Source of the DNA: Nostocoides sp.
GTDB lineage: Bacteria; Actinomycetota; Actinomycetes; Actinomycetales; Dermatophilaceae
Assembly (NCBI GenBank): GCA_016716625.1
Contig: JADJVJ010000006.1
Coordinates: forward strand, 682,001-746,000
DNA length: 64,000 nt
Direction of reading: 5' to 3'
Below are positions 39,988 through 48,841 of this stretch, in pieces. Position 1 is the first letter of the stretch. Every line of letters starts with the position of its first letter. Under the pieces are notes generated by a model. The model searched no databases and had not been told where the DNA came from. It saw nothing but the letters and a program-made list of their open reading frames with translations. Position numbers and translations under genes: made by a program.

Positions 39988-40236
39988 TCAGTCGCAGTCC
40001 ATCGCGACGGCGAGCGCACGGCATACAGCCCGCTGTCGCTCCAACGAAAGGCGACCGACCCGCTCGACGATGACGGCCAGCGACACCGACTCCAGCGAGT
40101 CCAGGCTGACAACACAGTCGCGCGGGACGGGGTCGCGCTCGGCCTCCAGCGCCACCTCGCTCGGCAAGCCACGCAGGACCGTTGTGCAAGGGGCGATCAC
40201 CGCGCGTCCACGGCCGCGAGCTGCCGCCTCGCGTGG
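39988..40236 (-). pseudogene. Truncated mazF copy
   Basis: About 96% identical to 43436-43680. It keeps the C-terminal two thirds of MazF (RGRGRAVIAPCTTVLRGLPS through CRALAVAMDCD) but lacks the first 30 or so residues with the conserved GEVWW start. Homology stops at about 40236, at the 3' end of the MarR gene, so the 5' part was lost when the marR-exporter block was joined here. No antitoxin gene remains. Confidence 0.85.
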
Positions 40237-40238
40237 CT

Positions 40239-40745
40239 TCACCCCAGCGGTGGTTCGTGGTGGCTAAGCCAGGCGCGCAGAGCGCGTTCTATGGACTCTT
40301 GCTCCGCCGAGGACAGCTGGTCCAGCAGGCGGCGTTCGTTGGCCATGTGGTCGGTGAACGCGGCGTCGATCCGGCGCCGGCCCTCCGCGGTGAGTCGGAC
40401 CTGGGTCGCACGCCCATCCCCCTGGGTCGGCTTGCTCCGCTCTACCAGGCCTTGAGCCTGCAGGCGGTCCAGCCGCTTGCTAATCCCGCCGGTCGTGACC
40501 ATCGTCGAACGGGCCAGATCCGCAGGCCGCCGGGCATACGGGGCACCGGCCCGGCGCAGCGTGCACAGGATGTCGAAGTCGATTTCGACCAGGCCGTGAG
40601 CCGCATACACCGCCTCCAGCTCCACCGTCAGCGCCTGCGCGAGGCGATGCAGCCGCCCGATCACCCCCTGCGGGGTCACGTCCACATCGGGCCGCTCACG
40701 CGCCCACTCCTGCTGGATACGCTCCACCCGATCCGGTTGCTCCAT
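40239..40745 (-). CDS. MarR-family transcriptional regulator
   Basis: Dimeric winged-helix regulator of 168 residues: VEIDFDILCTLRRAGAP, the recognition region YARRPADLARSTMVTTGGIS, the wing VERSKPTQGDGRATQVRLTA, and dimer helices at both ends. It is divergent from a DMT-type exporter, and twin palindromes CTTCCNNGGAAG fill the 56-base gap, so it most likely represses both itself and the exporter until a ligand binds. Its last bases meet the truncated mazF copy. Confidence 0.9.
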   Translation of the reverse strand: MEQPDRVERIQQEWARERPDVDVTPQGVIGRLHRLAQALTVELEAVYAAHGLVEIDFDILCTLRRAGAPYARRPADLARSTMVTTGGISKRLDRLQAQGLVERSKPTQGDGRATQVRLTAEGRRRIDAAFTDHMANERRLLDQLSSAEQESIERALRAWLSHHEPPLG

Positions 40746-40761
40746 ACCCCTACCGTAATCG

Positions 40762-40793
40762 CTTCCACGGAAGTAGCCTCACTTCCATGGAAG
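40762..40793. promoter_or_regulatory. Twin MarR operator palindromes
   Basis: CTTCCACGGAAG (40762-40773) and CTTCCATGGAAG (40782-40793) are two palindromes with the same half-site, spaced 20 bases centre to centre, or two helical turns. The second covers an ATG (40787) in the exporter frame. Binding there would block transcription in both directions. Confidence 0.7.
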
Positions 40794-40801
40794 CGACGGG
40801 C

Positions 40802-41764
40802 ATGGCGAAGGTGACCCTGCTCGGTGCGGTGGCGCCGGTGGTCTGGGGCACGACGTATGCCGTCACCACCGAACTGCTGCCCCCGGACCGGCCCATGACC
40901 GCCGCCGTGCTCCGCGCTGTGCCGGCCGGGCTCCTGCTCCTGCTGCTCGCCCCGGCCCGGCCGCGCCAGTGGGGACGGCTGCTGGTGCTGTCGCTGCTCA
41001 ACATCGGCGCGTTCTTCCCGCTGCTGTTCGTGGCGGACTACCGGCTGCCCGGCGGGCTGGCGGCCGTGGTCGGCGCGGCCCAGCCGTTCATCGTGGCCCT
41101 AGCCGCCTGGCTCTTTTTCCGAGAACGGACGCCGGCCCGACAGCTGCTCTGGGCGCTGGTCGCGGTCCTCGGGGTCGCGATGACCCTGGCCTCCGGCACC
41201 CTGACCGTGGACCCGATCGGGATCCTCGCTGCCTCGGCGGGCACGGCGTCGATGGCGCTGGGGATCACCCTCACCCGGGCCTGGGGACCCACCGCTGGCC
41301 TCACCGGGCTCGGGTCCACCGCCTGGCAGCTCCTGCTCGGCGGACTGATGATCAGCCCACTCATCCCCCTCCTCGACCATGGGCCGTTCGTCCTCACCAC
41401 CGGCTCCCTGCTCGGGTATGCCTGGCTCAGCCTCGTCGGTGGCGCGCTGGCCTACTCACTGTGGTTCCACGCCGCCCGCACCCTGCCCGCAGCATCCACC
41501 TCCCTGCTCGGGCCGCTCAGCCCCGTCACCGCCGCGTTGCTCGGCTGGCTGATCCTCGGTGAGGCCTTCACGCTCCAGCAGAGCCTGGGGTTCGCCCTGG
41601 CCCTGACCGCCGCCATCCTCGGTCAACGCCGCCAGGCCCGCCCTCCCCAGCGCCCCCGGCGGCGACGCGACCCCGGACCAGCCCCCACCCTGACCGTCGG
41701 CAGCCACGTCCGGCGGTACAAACACAGGCCGACACCCACAGCTGGAGGTGGTCGAGCCTGGTGA
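40802..41764 (+). CDS. DMT-superfamily (EamA) exporter
   Basis: Drug/metabolite exporter with ten predicted helices in two EamA repeats (GAVAPVVWGTTYAVTTELLP; GILAASAGTASMALGITLTR) and a basic, proline-rich C-terminal tail of about 50 residues. Start taken as ATG 40802, which has GGAAG and GACGGG upstream and leaves the operator outside the gene; ATG 40787 would lie inside the second palindrome. Regulated most likely by the divergent MarR protein. Substrate unknown. Confidence 0.85.
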   Translation: MAKVTLLGAVAPVVWGTTYAVTTELLPPDRPMTAAVLRAVPAGLLLLLLAPARPRQWGRLLVLSLLNIGAFFPLLFVADYRLPGGLAAVVGAAQPFIVALAAWLFFRERTPARQLLWALVAVLGVAMTLASGTLTVDPIGILAASAGTASMALGITLTRAWGPTAGLTGLGSTAWQLLLGGLMISPLIPLLDHGPFVLTTGSLLGYAWLSLVGGALAYSLWFHAARTLPAASTSLLGPLSPVTAALLGWLILGEAFTLQQSLGFALALTAAILGQRRQARPPQRPRRRRDPGPAPTLTVGSHVRRYKHRPTPTAGGGRAW

Positions 41765-41876
41765 GGATTCCGACAAGATAACCGGACTGGATGGCGTCCA
41801 CAATGCGGGCAGCCCGCAGGTCACGGGCCTGCGGCCCCGACAGGTCGCGCGAGAGCCTACATGTCGGTCAGCCTCG

Positions 41877-43040
41877 TTGCAGGATGAGTCTGTGCAATCG
41901 AGTGAGCTGATCCTCTGCGTCGAAGACCCAGGCAGTGCTGCAGCGTTCTACGAGAAGGTGCTCGGTGCCCCACCAACCCTTGATGTCCCGGGCATGACCG
42001 AGTTCGATCTGGGTGGGCCACGCTCGGCCTCATGCCGATGCAGAACATTCTTGAGTTCCTGCCCGCAGTCGTGACGGGTCAAGGTCAGCGATGCGAGCTC
42101 TACCTGCGGCGGCCGGACGCCGACGCGCTCCTCGCTCGTGCGGTTGCGGCTGGTGGTCAGCTGCTGCAGCCGATCTCGGCGCGAACGTGGGGCGAGGACG
42201 TCGGGTACGCCCTCGATGCCGACGGGCACGTGCTCGCGGTCGCCAGAGCCTGCGGCACCAGCGGCTGGCATGGAGCCGCGCGGGGTTTCACGTTGCGCGC
42301 CGGTTGTTTGTGGCGCGGGGTCAGGCTTCCGGCGCGGCGACAGGCACTGGCTAGCCTCGACGTCTGATCCGCTTACGCTCTTGCGCATGGGCGCCGACCT
42401 CCTGCTTCTTCCCAGCCCGTTGCTGCCGGCGACTGCCTACTCCGGGCTCGCCGATGCCCTCCGGGGCCTGGGCCGTGACGTGATCGTGGCCCCCGCGAAC
42501 CTGGCCCACGGCGAGGGAGCCACCGACTTGGTCGCGAGATGGAGTGCCCTCGCTGAACCAGGGCTGCTCGTCGTGGCCCACAGCAACGCTGGCTTGTCGG
42601 CCCCAACGGTCAGATCCTGCTCCGAGGGCTCGAGGCTGGTGTTCATGGATGCCGCCCTCCCGCCGGAGTCGGGATCCACCGCCTTGGCGCCCGAGGGCTT
42701 CCAGGCGCACCTGGCGACCCTGGCCGACGAGCACGGCGTGCTCCCGCCGTGGACCCGATGGTGGTCACGCGACGACCTCGAGGGCGTCATCCCCGAGGAC
42801 CGCTTCGATGAGCTGGATCGCACCTGCCCGCGGCTGCCACTGCGCTACTTCCACGGCCGCTTGACACCGCCACCGGACTGGGCGACGAGTCCCAGCGCCT
42901 ACCTCGCCTTCGGTGACACCTACGCCACCGAGATCGAGTTCGCACGCGCGCGAGGGTGGCCGGTCATGGTCCTCGCCGGGGGACACATGCACTTCTTGCA
43001 CGAGCCTGCCACCGTCGCTCAGCGCGTGCTCGACCTAGAG
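41877..43040. repeat. Segmental duplication, copy B
   Basis: Second copy of the VOC-hydrolase segment at 37665-38590, offset by about 4.21 kb. It keeps the 250 bases lost in copy A but has a one-base deletion in the VOC gene. Confidence 0.9.
41892..42253 (+). pseudogene. VOC-family protein, copy B, frameshifted
   Basis: GTG 41892 starts a frame parallel to copy A (SSELILCVEDPGSAAAFYEK), but one G is missing after codon 42 (GGTGGGCC in place of GGTGGGGCC), and the homologous stop TGA has become TGC. The remaining sequence is nearly identical to copy A, so inactivation is recent or the sequence has a one-base error. Confidence 0.85.
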
Positions 43041-43073
43041 GCCGCCATGGCAGTCGACGAACTGCAGAGGTGA
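42387..43073 (+). CDS. Alpha/beta hydrolase-like protein, copy B (intact)
   Basis: A 228-residue protein with the alpha/beta-hydrolase pattern: LLLLPSPLLPATAYSGLADA, the nucleophile elbow LLVVAHSNAGLSAP with serine, a central aspartate candidate in FGDTYATEIEF, and the late histidine in LAGGHMHFLHEP. Substrate unknown. ATG 42387 is followed by a strongly conserved start in both copies. The copy at 38174 is destroyed by a deletion. Confidence 0.75.
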   Translation: MGADLLLLPSPLLPATAYSGLADALRGLGRDVIVAPANLAHGEGATDLVARWSALAEPGLLVVAHSNAGLSAPTVRSCSEGSRLVFMDAALPPESGSTALAPEGFQAHLATLADEHGVLPPWTRWWSRDDLEGVIPEDRFDELDRTCPRLPLRYFHGRLTPPPDWATSPSAYLAFGDTYATEIEFARARGWPVMVLAGGHMHFLHEPATVAQRVLDLEAAMAVDELQR

Positions 43074-43126
43074 TCGGAGGCGCCCGCTCTCGCGCACTGC
43101 CCGCCCGACTGGCGATCCCTGGCTGC

Positions 43127-43318
43127 CTAGATGTCAATCCCCGGTGCGCGACGCTTCGACTGGGTGGTCGCGTCATCAAGCCACGTAAGCTGGTACGTCT
43201 CGCCCAGCACTTGAAACTCTCCTCGGTCCCAGGCGGACAGCTCATCGTGCAGGTCGTCAGGCAGGATCCAGGCGTCGGTGTCATAGCCATCTGGAGTCTC
43301 GACCCACAGGGTGACCAT
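43127..43318 (-). CDS. Small hypothetical protein, 63 residues
   Basis: MVTLWVETPDGYDTDAWILP and DELSAWDRGEFQVLGETYQL form a compact acidic protein with natural composition; function unknown. Lies between the hydrolase and mazF. A longer N-terminus is possible. Confidence 0.45.
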   Translation of the reverse strand: MVTLWVETPDGYDTDAWILPDDLHDELSAWDRGEFQVLGETYQLTWLDDATTQSKRRAPGIDI

Positions 43319-43435
43319 CTCCTGGGGTGGTGACCAGCGAGTCCACCACAGGTGCCCGCCGATCTTGTGCGCTGCACCTATGGCTCAGAGACACTGACAC
43401 TCGCCGCCTGCGTTCGACGCGGCGCGGACACAGGT

Positions 43436-43765
43436 TCAGTCGCAGTCCATGGCGACGGCGAGCGCACGGCATACAGCGCGCTGTCGCTCCAACGAAAGGC
43501 GACCGACCCGCTCGACGAGGACGGCCAGCGACACCGACTCCAGCGAGTCCAGGCTGACAACACAGTCGCGCGGGACGGGGTCGCGGCCGGCCTCCAGAAC
43601 CACCTCGCTCGGCAAGCCACGCAGGACCGTTGTGCAAGGGGCGATCACCGCGCGTCCACGACCGCGAGCTGCCACCTCACGCGAGAGGACGACGACAGGA
43701 CGCCGCCCGATGTCCGGCGGCTCGCACCACCACACCTCCCCATGCTGGGGTGTCGGACTCGTCAT
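43436..43765 (-). CDS. mazF: MazF-family endoribonuclease toxin
   Basis: mRNA-cleaving toxin, 109 residues. The start PQHGEVWWCEPPDIGRRPVV holds the GxVW and RPxVV motifs of the MazF/PemK fold; IAPCTTVLRGLPSEV and RDCVVSLDSLESV complete the family pattern. ATG 43765 overlaps the antitoxin stop (ATGA). A truncated near-copy lies at 39988-40236. Confidence 0.88.
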   Translation of the reverse strand: MTSPTPQHGEVWWCEPPDIGRRPVVVLSREVAARGRGRAVIAPCTTVLRGLPSEVVLEAGRDPVPRDCVVSLDSLESVSLAVLVERVGRLSLERQRAVCRALAVAMDCD

Positions 43766-44001
43766 GTGGCGGCCGCAGCCCGGGCGAACTCCTCGGGGTC
43801 GCCCCAGACGTCGCGCTGGCCGACGGGCCGGTCCTGCCATGCTCGGGAGTAGGCCGCATCCACCTCGGCGCGACGGTGCGCGGCCAGGAGTGCCGCCAAC
43901 GCCGCCTCCATCACCGAGGAGTCGTTGTCACCGGGCCGAGTCCGGCGAGCCTGGGCCAGCAGGTCGGCGTCCACAGTGGTGCTCACTCTCACCCGCGCCA
44001 T
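43762..44001 (-). CDS. mazE: Ribbon-helix-helix antitoxin of the mazF operon
   Basis: Antitoxin of 79 residues with MARVRVSTTVDADLLAQARR as the ribbon-helix-helix, then an acidic tail (RPVGQRDVWGDPEEFARAAA) able to bind the toxin; it resembles the mycobacterial MazE/VapB-like antitoxins rather than E. coli MazE. A TACATT box 6 bases before the ATG suggests a leaderless transcript. First gene of the mazEF pair. Confidence 0.8.
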   Translation of the reverse strand: MARVRVSTTVDADLLAQARRTRPGDNDSSVMEAALAALLAAHRRAEVDAAYSRAWQDRPVGQRDVWGDPEEFARAAAAT

Positions 44002-44129
44002 GCCACAAATGTAGCAGTCCTGTGCCACGACCCGAGGGGCTCGTCAGTCCCGCAGGGCGGGCACCGAGGCCAGCACGGCGAGGCCCCCGATGATGACCGG
44101 CCAGGCGCGGCGTGCAGGTCAGCCTGGTG

Positions 44130-47100
44130 TCAGAGCGGGTGGTCGAGGTGGATGTCGACGCCCGTACGCGCCTGGCCGTCCCCGACGATGACGGGCGTGG
44201 GGTCTGTGCCACTACCCACCACCACATTGTCGAAGCACTCGTCCTGGTAGCCGCCGTAGCCGCCCCACACGCAGACTGAGTAGGTCCCCGGCGGCAGCGC
44301 GATCCGGTAGGAGCCGTCATCCCGACCGGCCATCGCGTAGAACTGTCCGGCCGCGTCCGAGGCCTCGCCCCATGGATAGGCCACCGGCCCGGAGGCATCG
44401 GTGACGCGACCAGCGATGGAGGCCTGCCGCGTCATGACCTGAACGATGCCGCTCACCCGCTCACCTGCCGCCACCGTGATGGGGTCATGGCAGGCCCGCA
44501 CGTAAGCGCCGACGTCCTCGAAGCACAGCGTGTAGGTCCCGGCGACCAGCCCCCCGACCCGGAAGGAGCCGTCCACCTGGCTCTCGGCATAGCCGAAGGA
44601 TCCACTCGGTGGATCGGAGCTGACGCTGACATGGGGCAAGGGCTGGCCTGCCGTGTCTGTGACGGTGCCGGAGATGACCGCCGCGCCAGGAAGCGAGAAG
44701 TTGATGTCGGTGACATCGGTGGCGCCGACGGGGATCGGCGTGGGGAGCCAGGTGTCGCCGGGCAGATCCTTCCAGCACTGCGCGAGGAGGTCGTCGCGGT
44801 TGAGTGGCAGCGCGCATACCCTGGCCGTCCCGCGGTCGACGCCCGGGACGCGGTAGCTGCCGTCAGCCTCAGCAGCGACCACGCCGCCCATGCCGTTATC
44901 AAGACGCAGCTCGACCACAGCGTCCGCGATGGGCGAACCACGGCTGTCCAGGACGACACCTGACAGGGCGACCTGGCGCGCCAGGCTGAAGTTGATCCCC
45001 GACACGACCTGACCACCCGCCACGGCGACATTCGGCACGGCCTGGTCGACCGCGACGTCCTCCCAGCACTCACGCTGTAGGTCTCCGCTCACCTCGACGC
45101 ACACGGCATACATGCCGGCGCGCAGGCCGGTGATGCGGTACCGACCGGTTGCCGTGGCATATGCCGTGAAGCTCTGGCCGGTCTCCGCATGCGTGGCCCG
45201 CACCCAGGCCGCGCCCGTGGAACCCGCAGGCAGCGTCAGGGTCCCGGTCACGACACCCCCGGGGGTGAGCCGAGCGGACACCCCACCCGTGACGGTGCCG
45301 GAGGAGACGGCAACCTGGGTCACGGAGCCCTGGTCGGGGGCGTCGTCGAAGCACTCACTGAGGTAGCCGCGCGCGTCGGCAGCGGTGATCGAGTCGGCGT
45401 CGAAGCAGACCGAGACAGCCCCTGGAGTCAACCCGCGCAGGAGGTAGGACCCGTCACTGCCCGTCACGGCTTCGTGGCCCCACTGGTCGAAGGCGACGGC
45501 GCCCGGGAGCGGAACCCCCCGCGCTCCGGTGACTCGGCCGGACACCCCGCCTGCGAGGGTGAGCGCGAAGTCCTGCTTGGCGACCTTCCCTGGTGTCAGG
45601 ACGGGGGTGGCGGACTCGTCGAGAAGTCCGAGGCGAACCATCTCGATCGGCACGTCACCCAGTGCAGTGATCGTCGCTTGCGGCTCCAGACCGGTGAGTC
45701 GGTAGGTCCCGTCGGAGAGGGTCGTCGTGGCAACCGTCGAGCCATTGGTGACCCCGACACCCCCCAGCGGGCGGCCCGCGGAGGTCCGCACGACGCCCGC
45801 CACCGCAGCGCCCGGCCGGAGCCGCTGGCGCACTCCCCCCGTGAGCTTGCCCTCAGTGACGTCGACCGGGGTGGCGGTCCACTGGTCAGTGGCGTCCTTC
45901 CAGGTGGCGGGGAGATATCCCGTGCCAGGCCCTGCGGCGCGCGCTGTGGGGTCGAAGGAGACGGTGTAGGTCGCGGTGCTGAGCCCGGTGATGACGAAGC
46001 TGCCGTCTGCGGCTGAGGCCGACCGCACCGTGAACAGTCCGGGGTCGGTCGCCGTCACCCAGACCCCAGGAAGCGGGACGCCTCCCGCACCAAGGACCAT
46101 GCCGCGCAACGCACCCGACCAACGCAGGCGGTGCCGGGGCAGGGTGATCGTCCGCCCGGCCCTCGCCATCACGTCAGCGCTGCGGTCCGCCATGAGCCCT
46201 GTTCCGCGGCTGCCGAGGATCCCGGACACGTCGTACTCCAGCCAGATGTACCCCGTGGGCAGACCGGTCACGAGGAAGCTCCCATCAGTGGCCGTGGTGA
46301 CCGCAAGGTCGGCGTCGGCAGGGCCCGCCGAGGATTCCGGATCCAAAGCAGGCTGAATCACCGCACCCGGGACCGGGCGACCAGCAGGGTCGACCAGCCG
46401 GCCCGCCACTGCTGCCCCTGGAGAGAGCGTGATGTCCACCGGGGCACCACCGGCCCGCAGACCGCGGACGCAGCGGGCGGCGTAGCCTCGCGGCGCAGCG
46501 GCACTGACCCGCGGGTCCCGCACACAGACCGACAGCGAGTCGTGCTGGCCGGTGGGACGCACCGCCATGGCGTAGGACCCGTCCGCCCGGGTGGTGGTGC
46601 GATAGGTGCTGGAGTTCCGGTCGTAGCCCGAGACGATGACGCCCGCCAGGGGCGTCCCCGAGGTGGAGCGGACGACGCCCGTCACCAGGGCACCGTGGCG
46701 CAGCCAGAGATCCCGCACGATGACGCTGCCATCACCGAAGAGGGTGGGACCGAGGCCGGAGGGGCACTCTGCCATGAGCAGCGCGTCGCCCGAGCCGGCC
46801 GGGTCGACGCAGACGTGCTCGATCCCGGGTCGAGGGACGCCCGCGACGGCATAGCGCCCATCCGCACCGGACACGGCCGAGAGCAGGGTCGACGGAGATC
46901 CTCCCTCGGGACGAACGCTCACCCGGACACCAGCCAGCAGGGCACCATTTGGCCCGCGTACGACGCCGCGCACGGTCCCGGTCCCCGCCACGAGCGTGGC
47001 GGTCGGAGGTGACCCGGCGCTGACACTGCTGACCGACGCCTGGGCCGGTGCCGTGGCGCCGGTGCCGACGGCGGTGGCCACGACGGCCGCCCACACGGCA

Positions 47101-47135
47101 GTGATGCCCCGCCGCCACGACTGTGAACGACCCAT
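44130..47135 (-). CDS. Secreted protein with ten carboxypeptidase-regulatory-like repeats
   Basis: Exported, probably wall- or matrix-associated protein of 1001 residues. The N-terminus is a signal peptide (MGRSQSWRRGITAVWAAVVA followed by a small-residue cleavage region ending APAQAS). Ten tandem beta-sandwich repeats of about 90-100 residues follow, each with a G-V/T-V/L-x-G-x-P-L-x-G-V-x-V core and an ADGSY turn (for example GVVRSTSGTPLAGVIVSGYD and GTVTDTAGQPLPHVSVSSDP). Many repeats have cysteine pairs around CVxDP and ECxxD, probably disulfides. There is no LPXTG or membrane anchor. ATG 47135 has GGGAGG 7 bases upstream. Role unknown; adhesion or polymer binding is a guess. Confidence 0.8.
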   Translation of the reverse strand: MGRSQSWRRGITAVWAAVVATAVGTGATAPAQASVSSVSAGSPPTATLVAGTGTVRGVVRGPNGALLAGVRVSVRPEGGSPSTLLSAVSGADGRYAVAGVPRPGIEHVCVDPAGSGDALLMAECPSGLGPTLFGDGSVIVRDLWLRHGALVTGVVRSTSGTPLAGVIVSGYDRNSSTYRTTTRADGSYAMAVRPTGQHDSLSVCVRDPRVSAAAPRGYAARCVRGLRAGGAPVDITLSPGAAVAGRLVDPAGRPVPGAVIQPALDPESSAGPADADLAVTTATDGSFLVTGLPTGYIWLEYDVSGILGSRGTGLMADRSADVMARAGRTITLPRHRLRWSGALRGMVLGAGGVPLPGVWVTATDPGLFTVRSASAADGSFVITGLSTATYTVSFDPTARAAGPGTGYLPATWKDATDQWTATPVDVTEGKLTGGVRQRLRPGAAVAGVVRTSAGRPLGGVGVTNGSTVATTTLSDGTYRLTGLEPQATITALGDVPIEMVRLGLLDESATPVLTPGKVAKQDFALTLAGGVSGRVTGARGVPLPGAVAFDQWGHEAVTGSDGSYLLRGLTPGAVSVCFDADSITAADARGYLSECFDDAPDQGSVTQVAVSSGTVTGGVSARLTPGGVVTGTLTLPAGSTGAAWVRATHAETGQSFTAYATATGRYRITGLRAGMYAVCVEVSGDLQRECWEDVAVDQAVPNVAVAGGQVVSGINFSLARQVALSGVVLDSRGSPIADAVVELRLDNGMGGVVAAEADGSYRVPGVDRGTARVCALPLNRDDLLAQCWKDLPGDTWLPTPIPVGATDVTDINFSLPGAAVISGTVTDTAGQPLPHVSVSSDPPSGSFGYAESQVDGSFRVGGLVAGTYTLCFEDVGAYVRACHDPITVAAGERVSGIVQVMTRQASIAGRVTDASGPVAYPWGEASDAAGQFYAMAGRDDGSYRIALPPGTYSVCVWGGYGGYQDECFDNVVVGSGTDPTPVIVGDGQARTGVDIHLDHPL

Positions 47136-47255
47136 CGAGAAACCTCCCCTGAGCTTCACGCGCGACCCGCGCGCTCCACGCCGGAGTCTGGCACACCGCA
47201 TGTGCCACCGGAAGACCTCGGCGTATGGTCAGCGAGCGGTGCGGGCGAGCCACCT

Positions 47256-47280
47256 GCCTGAGCCGGGCTCCTGCTCAGGC
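47256..47280. terminator. Hairpin downstream of the small membrane-protein gene
   Basis: GCCTGAGC, nine bases, GCTCAGGC: an 8-base stem 40 bases beyond the stop of the gene at 47320-47598. It has no U tract, so terminator function is uncertain. Confidence 0.3.
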
Positions 47281-47319
47281 TGCCGCCCTGATAGGTCCGC
47301 TCCTTTGCGTGCGTTGTCA

Positions 47320-47598
47320 TCAGCGGAGCACGAAGGCGGTGACCACGAAGGCTCCGTAGCAGGCGAGGGCCGCCAGGGCCAGCGCACGTCCGGCGGCATC
47401 CTGCCCTCGCGCCCACGCCAGGCAGGCACCGGCGAGGCAGCCCCAGCTGGCGCAGTGGCCCCAGCGGATGATGAGGAAGGCGAGCCCCGCTCGATCTGCC
47501 GCTTGGTCAACCGGCCAGATGAACACCCATACGGCGGCCAGCGTGGCGCACAGGGCCGCATACGCAAGATAGGGGACACCGAGCCAACCAGAACGCAT
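47320..47598 (-). CDS. Small membrane protein, 92 residues
   Basis: Three predicted helices (YLAYAALCATLAAVWVFIW, FLIIRWGHCASWGCLAGACL, ALALAALACYGAFVVTAFVL) with several cysteines in the second. Function not recognised. ATG 47598. Confidence 0.6.
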   Translation of the reverse strand: MRSGWLGVPYLAYAALCATLAAVWVFIWPVDQAADRAGLAFLIIRWGHCASWGCLAGACLAWARGQDAAGRALALAALACYGAFVVTAFVLR

Positions 47599-47664
47599 GC
47601 CCGCATGCTAGCCAGGGACGCGTGCCGTTGATGGGCTGCTGGCCGTCGGGACGGCAATCGGCTG

Positions 47665-47967
47665 TCAGTGGGGATCGGTGAAGGCGATGGGCTTACCGGC
47701 CGCCTCGGCATAGGCGATCTCCCGCCGGGTCGACTCGCCGACATACCCGCCGGGGTTGACGATCAGGACCCGGTCCGCCAGGTCGATCTTGCGCAGGTGC
47801 AGAGCATCCAGCACCGCCTTCTGCTCAGCCGTGGGCGAGAGGTCCACCTCGCTCGGGGCGAGGACGATAACTCCGGCAAAGCTCAGCTCGCGGTTCGCGA
47901 TGCGCATCTGCGTCACGAACCTCGCCGACCCGCAGATACACACGATCTCGGGACGAGTCGCGGTCAC
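47665..47967 (-). CDS. Nucleoside 2-deoxyribosyltransferase-like/DUF4406-like protein
   Basis: A 100-residue Rossmann-like protein: VCICGSARFVTQMRIANREL, HLRKIDLADRVLIVNPGGY and GESTRREIAYAEAAGKPI match the small nucleoside 2-deoxyribosyltransferase-like superfamily, where an aspartate and glutamate act on nucleotide bases. Exact substrate cannot be read. Confidence 0.65.
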   Translation of the reverse strand: MTATRPEIVCICGSARFVTQMRIANRELSFAGVIVLAPSEVDLSPTAEQKAVLDALHLRKIDLADRVLIVNPGGYVGESTRREIAYAEAAGKPIAFTDPH

Positions 47968-48018
47968 GACTCGACTCTATCGATGAGCCGGCTCGCGGAG
48001 GCATGACCTTGGCTTGGG

Positions 48019-48074
48019 GCCATAAACGTGGGGTTGGGGTGCCGGGTACGGGACCCCAACCCCACGTTTATGGC
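48019..48074. repeat. Long intergenic palindrome, copy 1
   Basis: Perfect 22-base arms GCCATAAACGTGGGGTTGGGGT and its complement, separated by 12 bases. The right arm overlaps the last codons and stop of the Pr6Pr gene. A GGGGCGGGAAAGTCGGG tract follows, as it does beside the second copy at 58053. Confidence 0.85.
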
Positions 48075-48784
48075 TTGGGGCGGGAAAGTCGGGACAGCAG
48101 GGGGTCGAGGGCCCAGTAGACGAGCGCGACGACGACCCCGAACACGAGGATGCCGCCGACGGTCCGCAGCACCGGCCCGTAACCGTATGTCGCCACGTCG
48201 ACGAAGGCATACGGGTACCCCCCGACCACGGCCCCGCGCGCCAGCATCCACCCGATCCATGCCAGCGGAATGAGCATGCTGCCCAACACAACCCGGCCCG
48301 TGATCCACCTCCGCGGCCCCCAGATCAGCCACACGAGCACGGTGACCGCCGGTACCGCGATGTGCTGCCACGGATTGGTGAGCACCGACCATCCGGTGAC
48401 GACCTCAGTGGGCGCGAGCAGCACGGCATACACGATCGCGGTGATCGTGATCATAAGCAGCGCATCGAGCCGCAACACCCGCCGCCAGAAGGTGTCCCGC
48501 CCCGGCGCCAGCCACAGCAGAGTCAGCGAGAGCGCGACGACGACATTGGACCACTCGGTGAAGTACGACGCGGTGTCGCAGACCCGCGACCAGGCACCGG
48601 CCACACCGTCCGGGTGCACCCCGTACACGTTCCCCTTGCGCGGCGCCGCAGCGAACGAGCCCGTGGCCGACAGCGCGAGGACGAGCAGAAAGCCGCCCCA
48701 GGCCAGCAGCGCGTTGAACCCGTATGCCGTGCGCGAACCTGCGCGTAGGCCGGCACCCTCGGCCGGGCGAACCTCGTCATTCAT
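48068..48784 (-). CDS. Pr6Pr family membrane protein
   Basis: Polytopic membrane protein of 238 residues with six predicted helices, similar to the Pr6Pr/FAR-17a-like group. Typical parts are CDTASYFTEWSNVVVALSLT, the helix with TNPWQHIAVPAVTVLVWLIW and VVGGYPYAFVDVATYGYGPV. Biochemical role unknown. Start ATG 48784. Its last codons lie inside a repeated palindrome. Confidence 0.8.
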   Translation of the reverse strand: MNDEVRPAEGAGLRAGSRTAYGFNALLAWGGFLLVLALSATGSFAAAPRKGNVYGVHPDGVAGAWSRVCDTASYFTEWSNVVVALSLTLLWLAPGRDTFWRRVLRLDALLMITITAIVYAVLLAPTEVVTGWSVLTNPWQHIAVPAVTVLVWLIWGPRRWITGRVVLGSMLIPLAWIGWMLARGAVVGGYPYAFVDVATYGYGPVLRTVGGILVFGVVVALVYWALDPLLSRLSRPKP

Positions 48785-48841
48785 GGGTGCTGAGGCTACG
48801 GCATGCCGACCCCGGTGCAGGTCAGGTCGACGCACAGCCCC

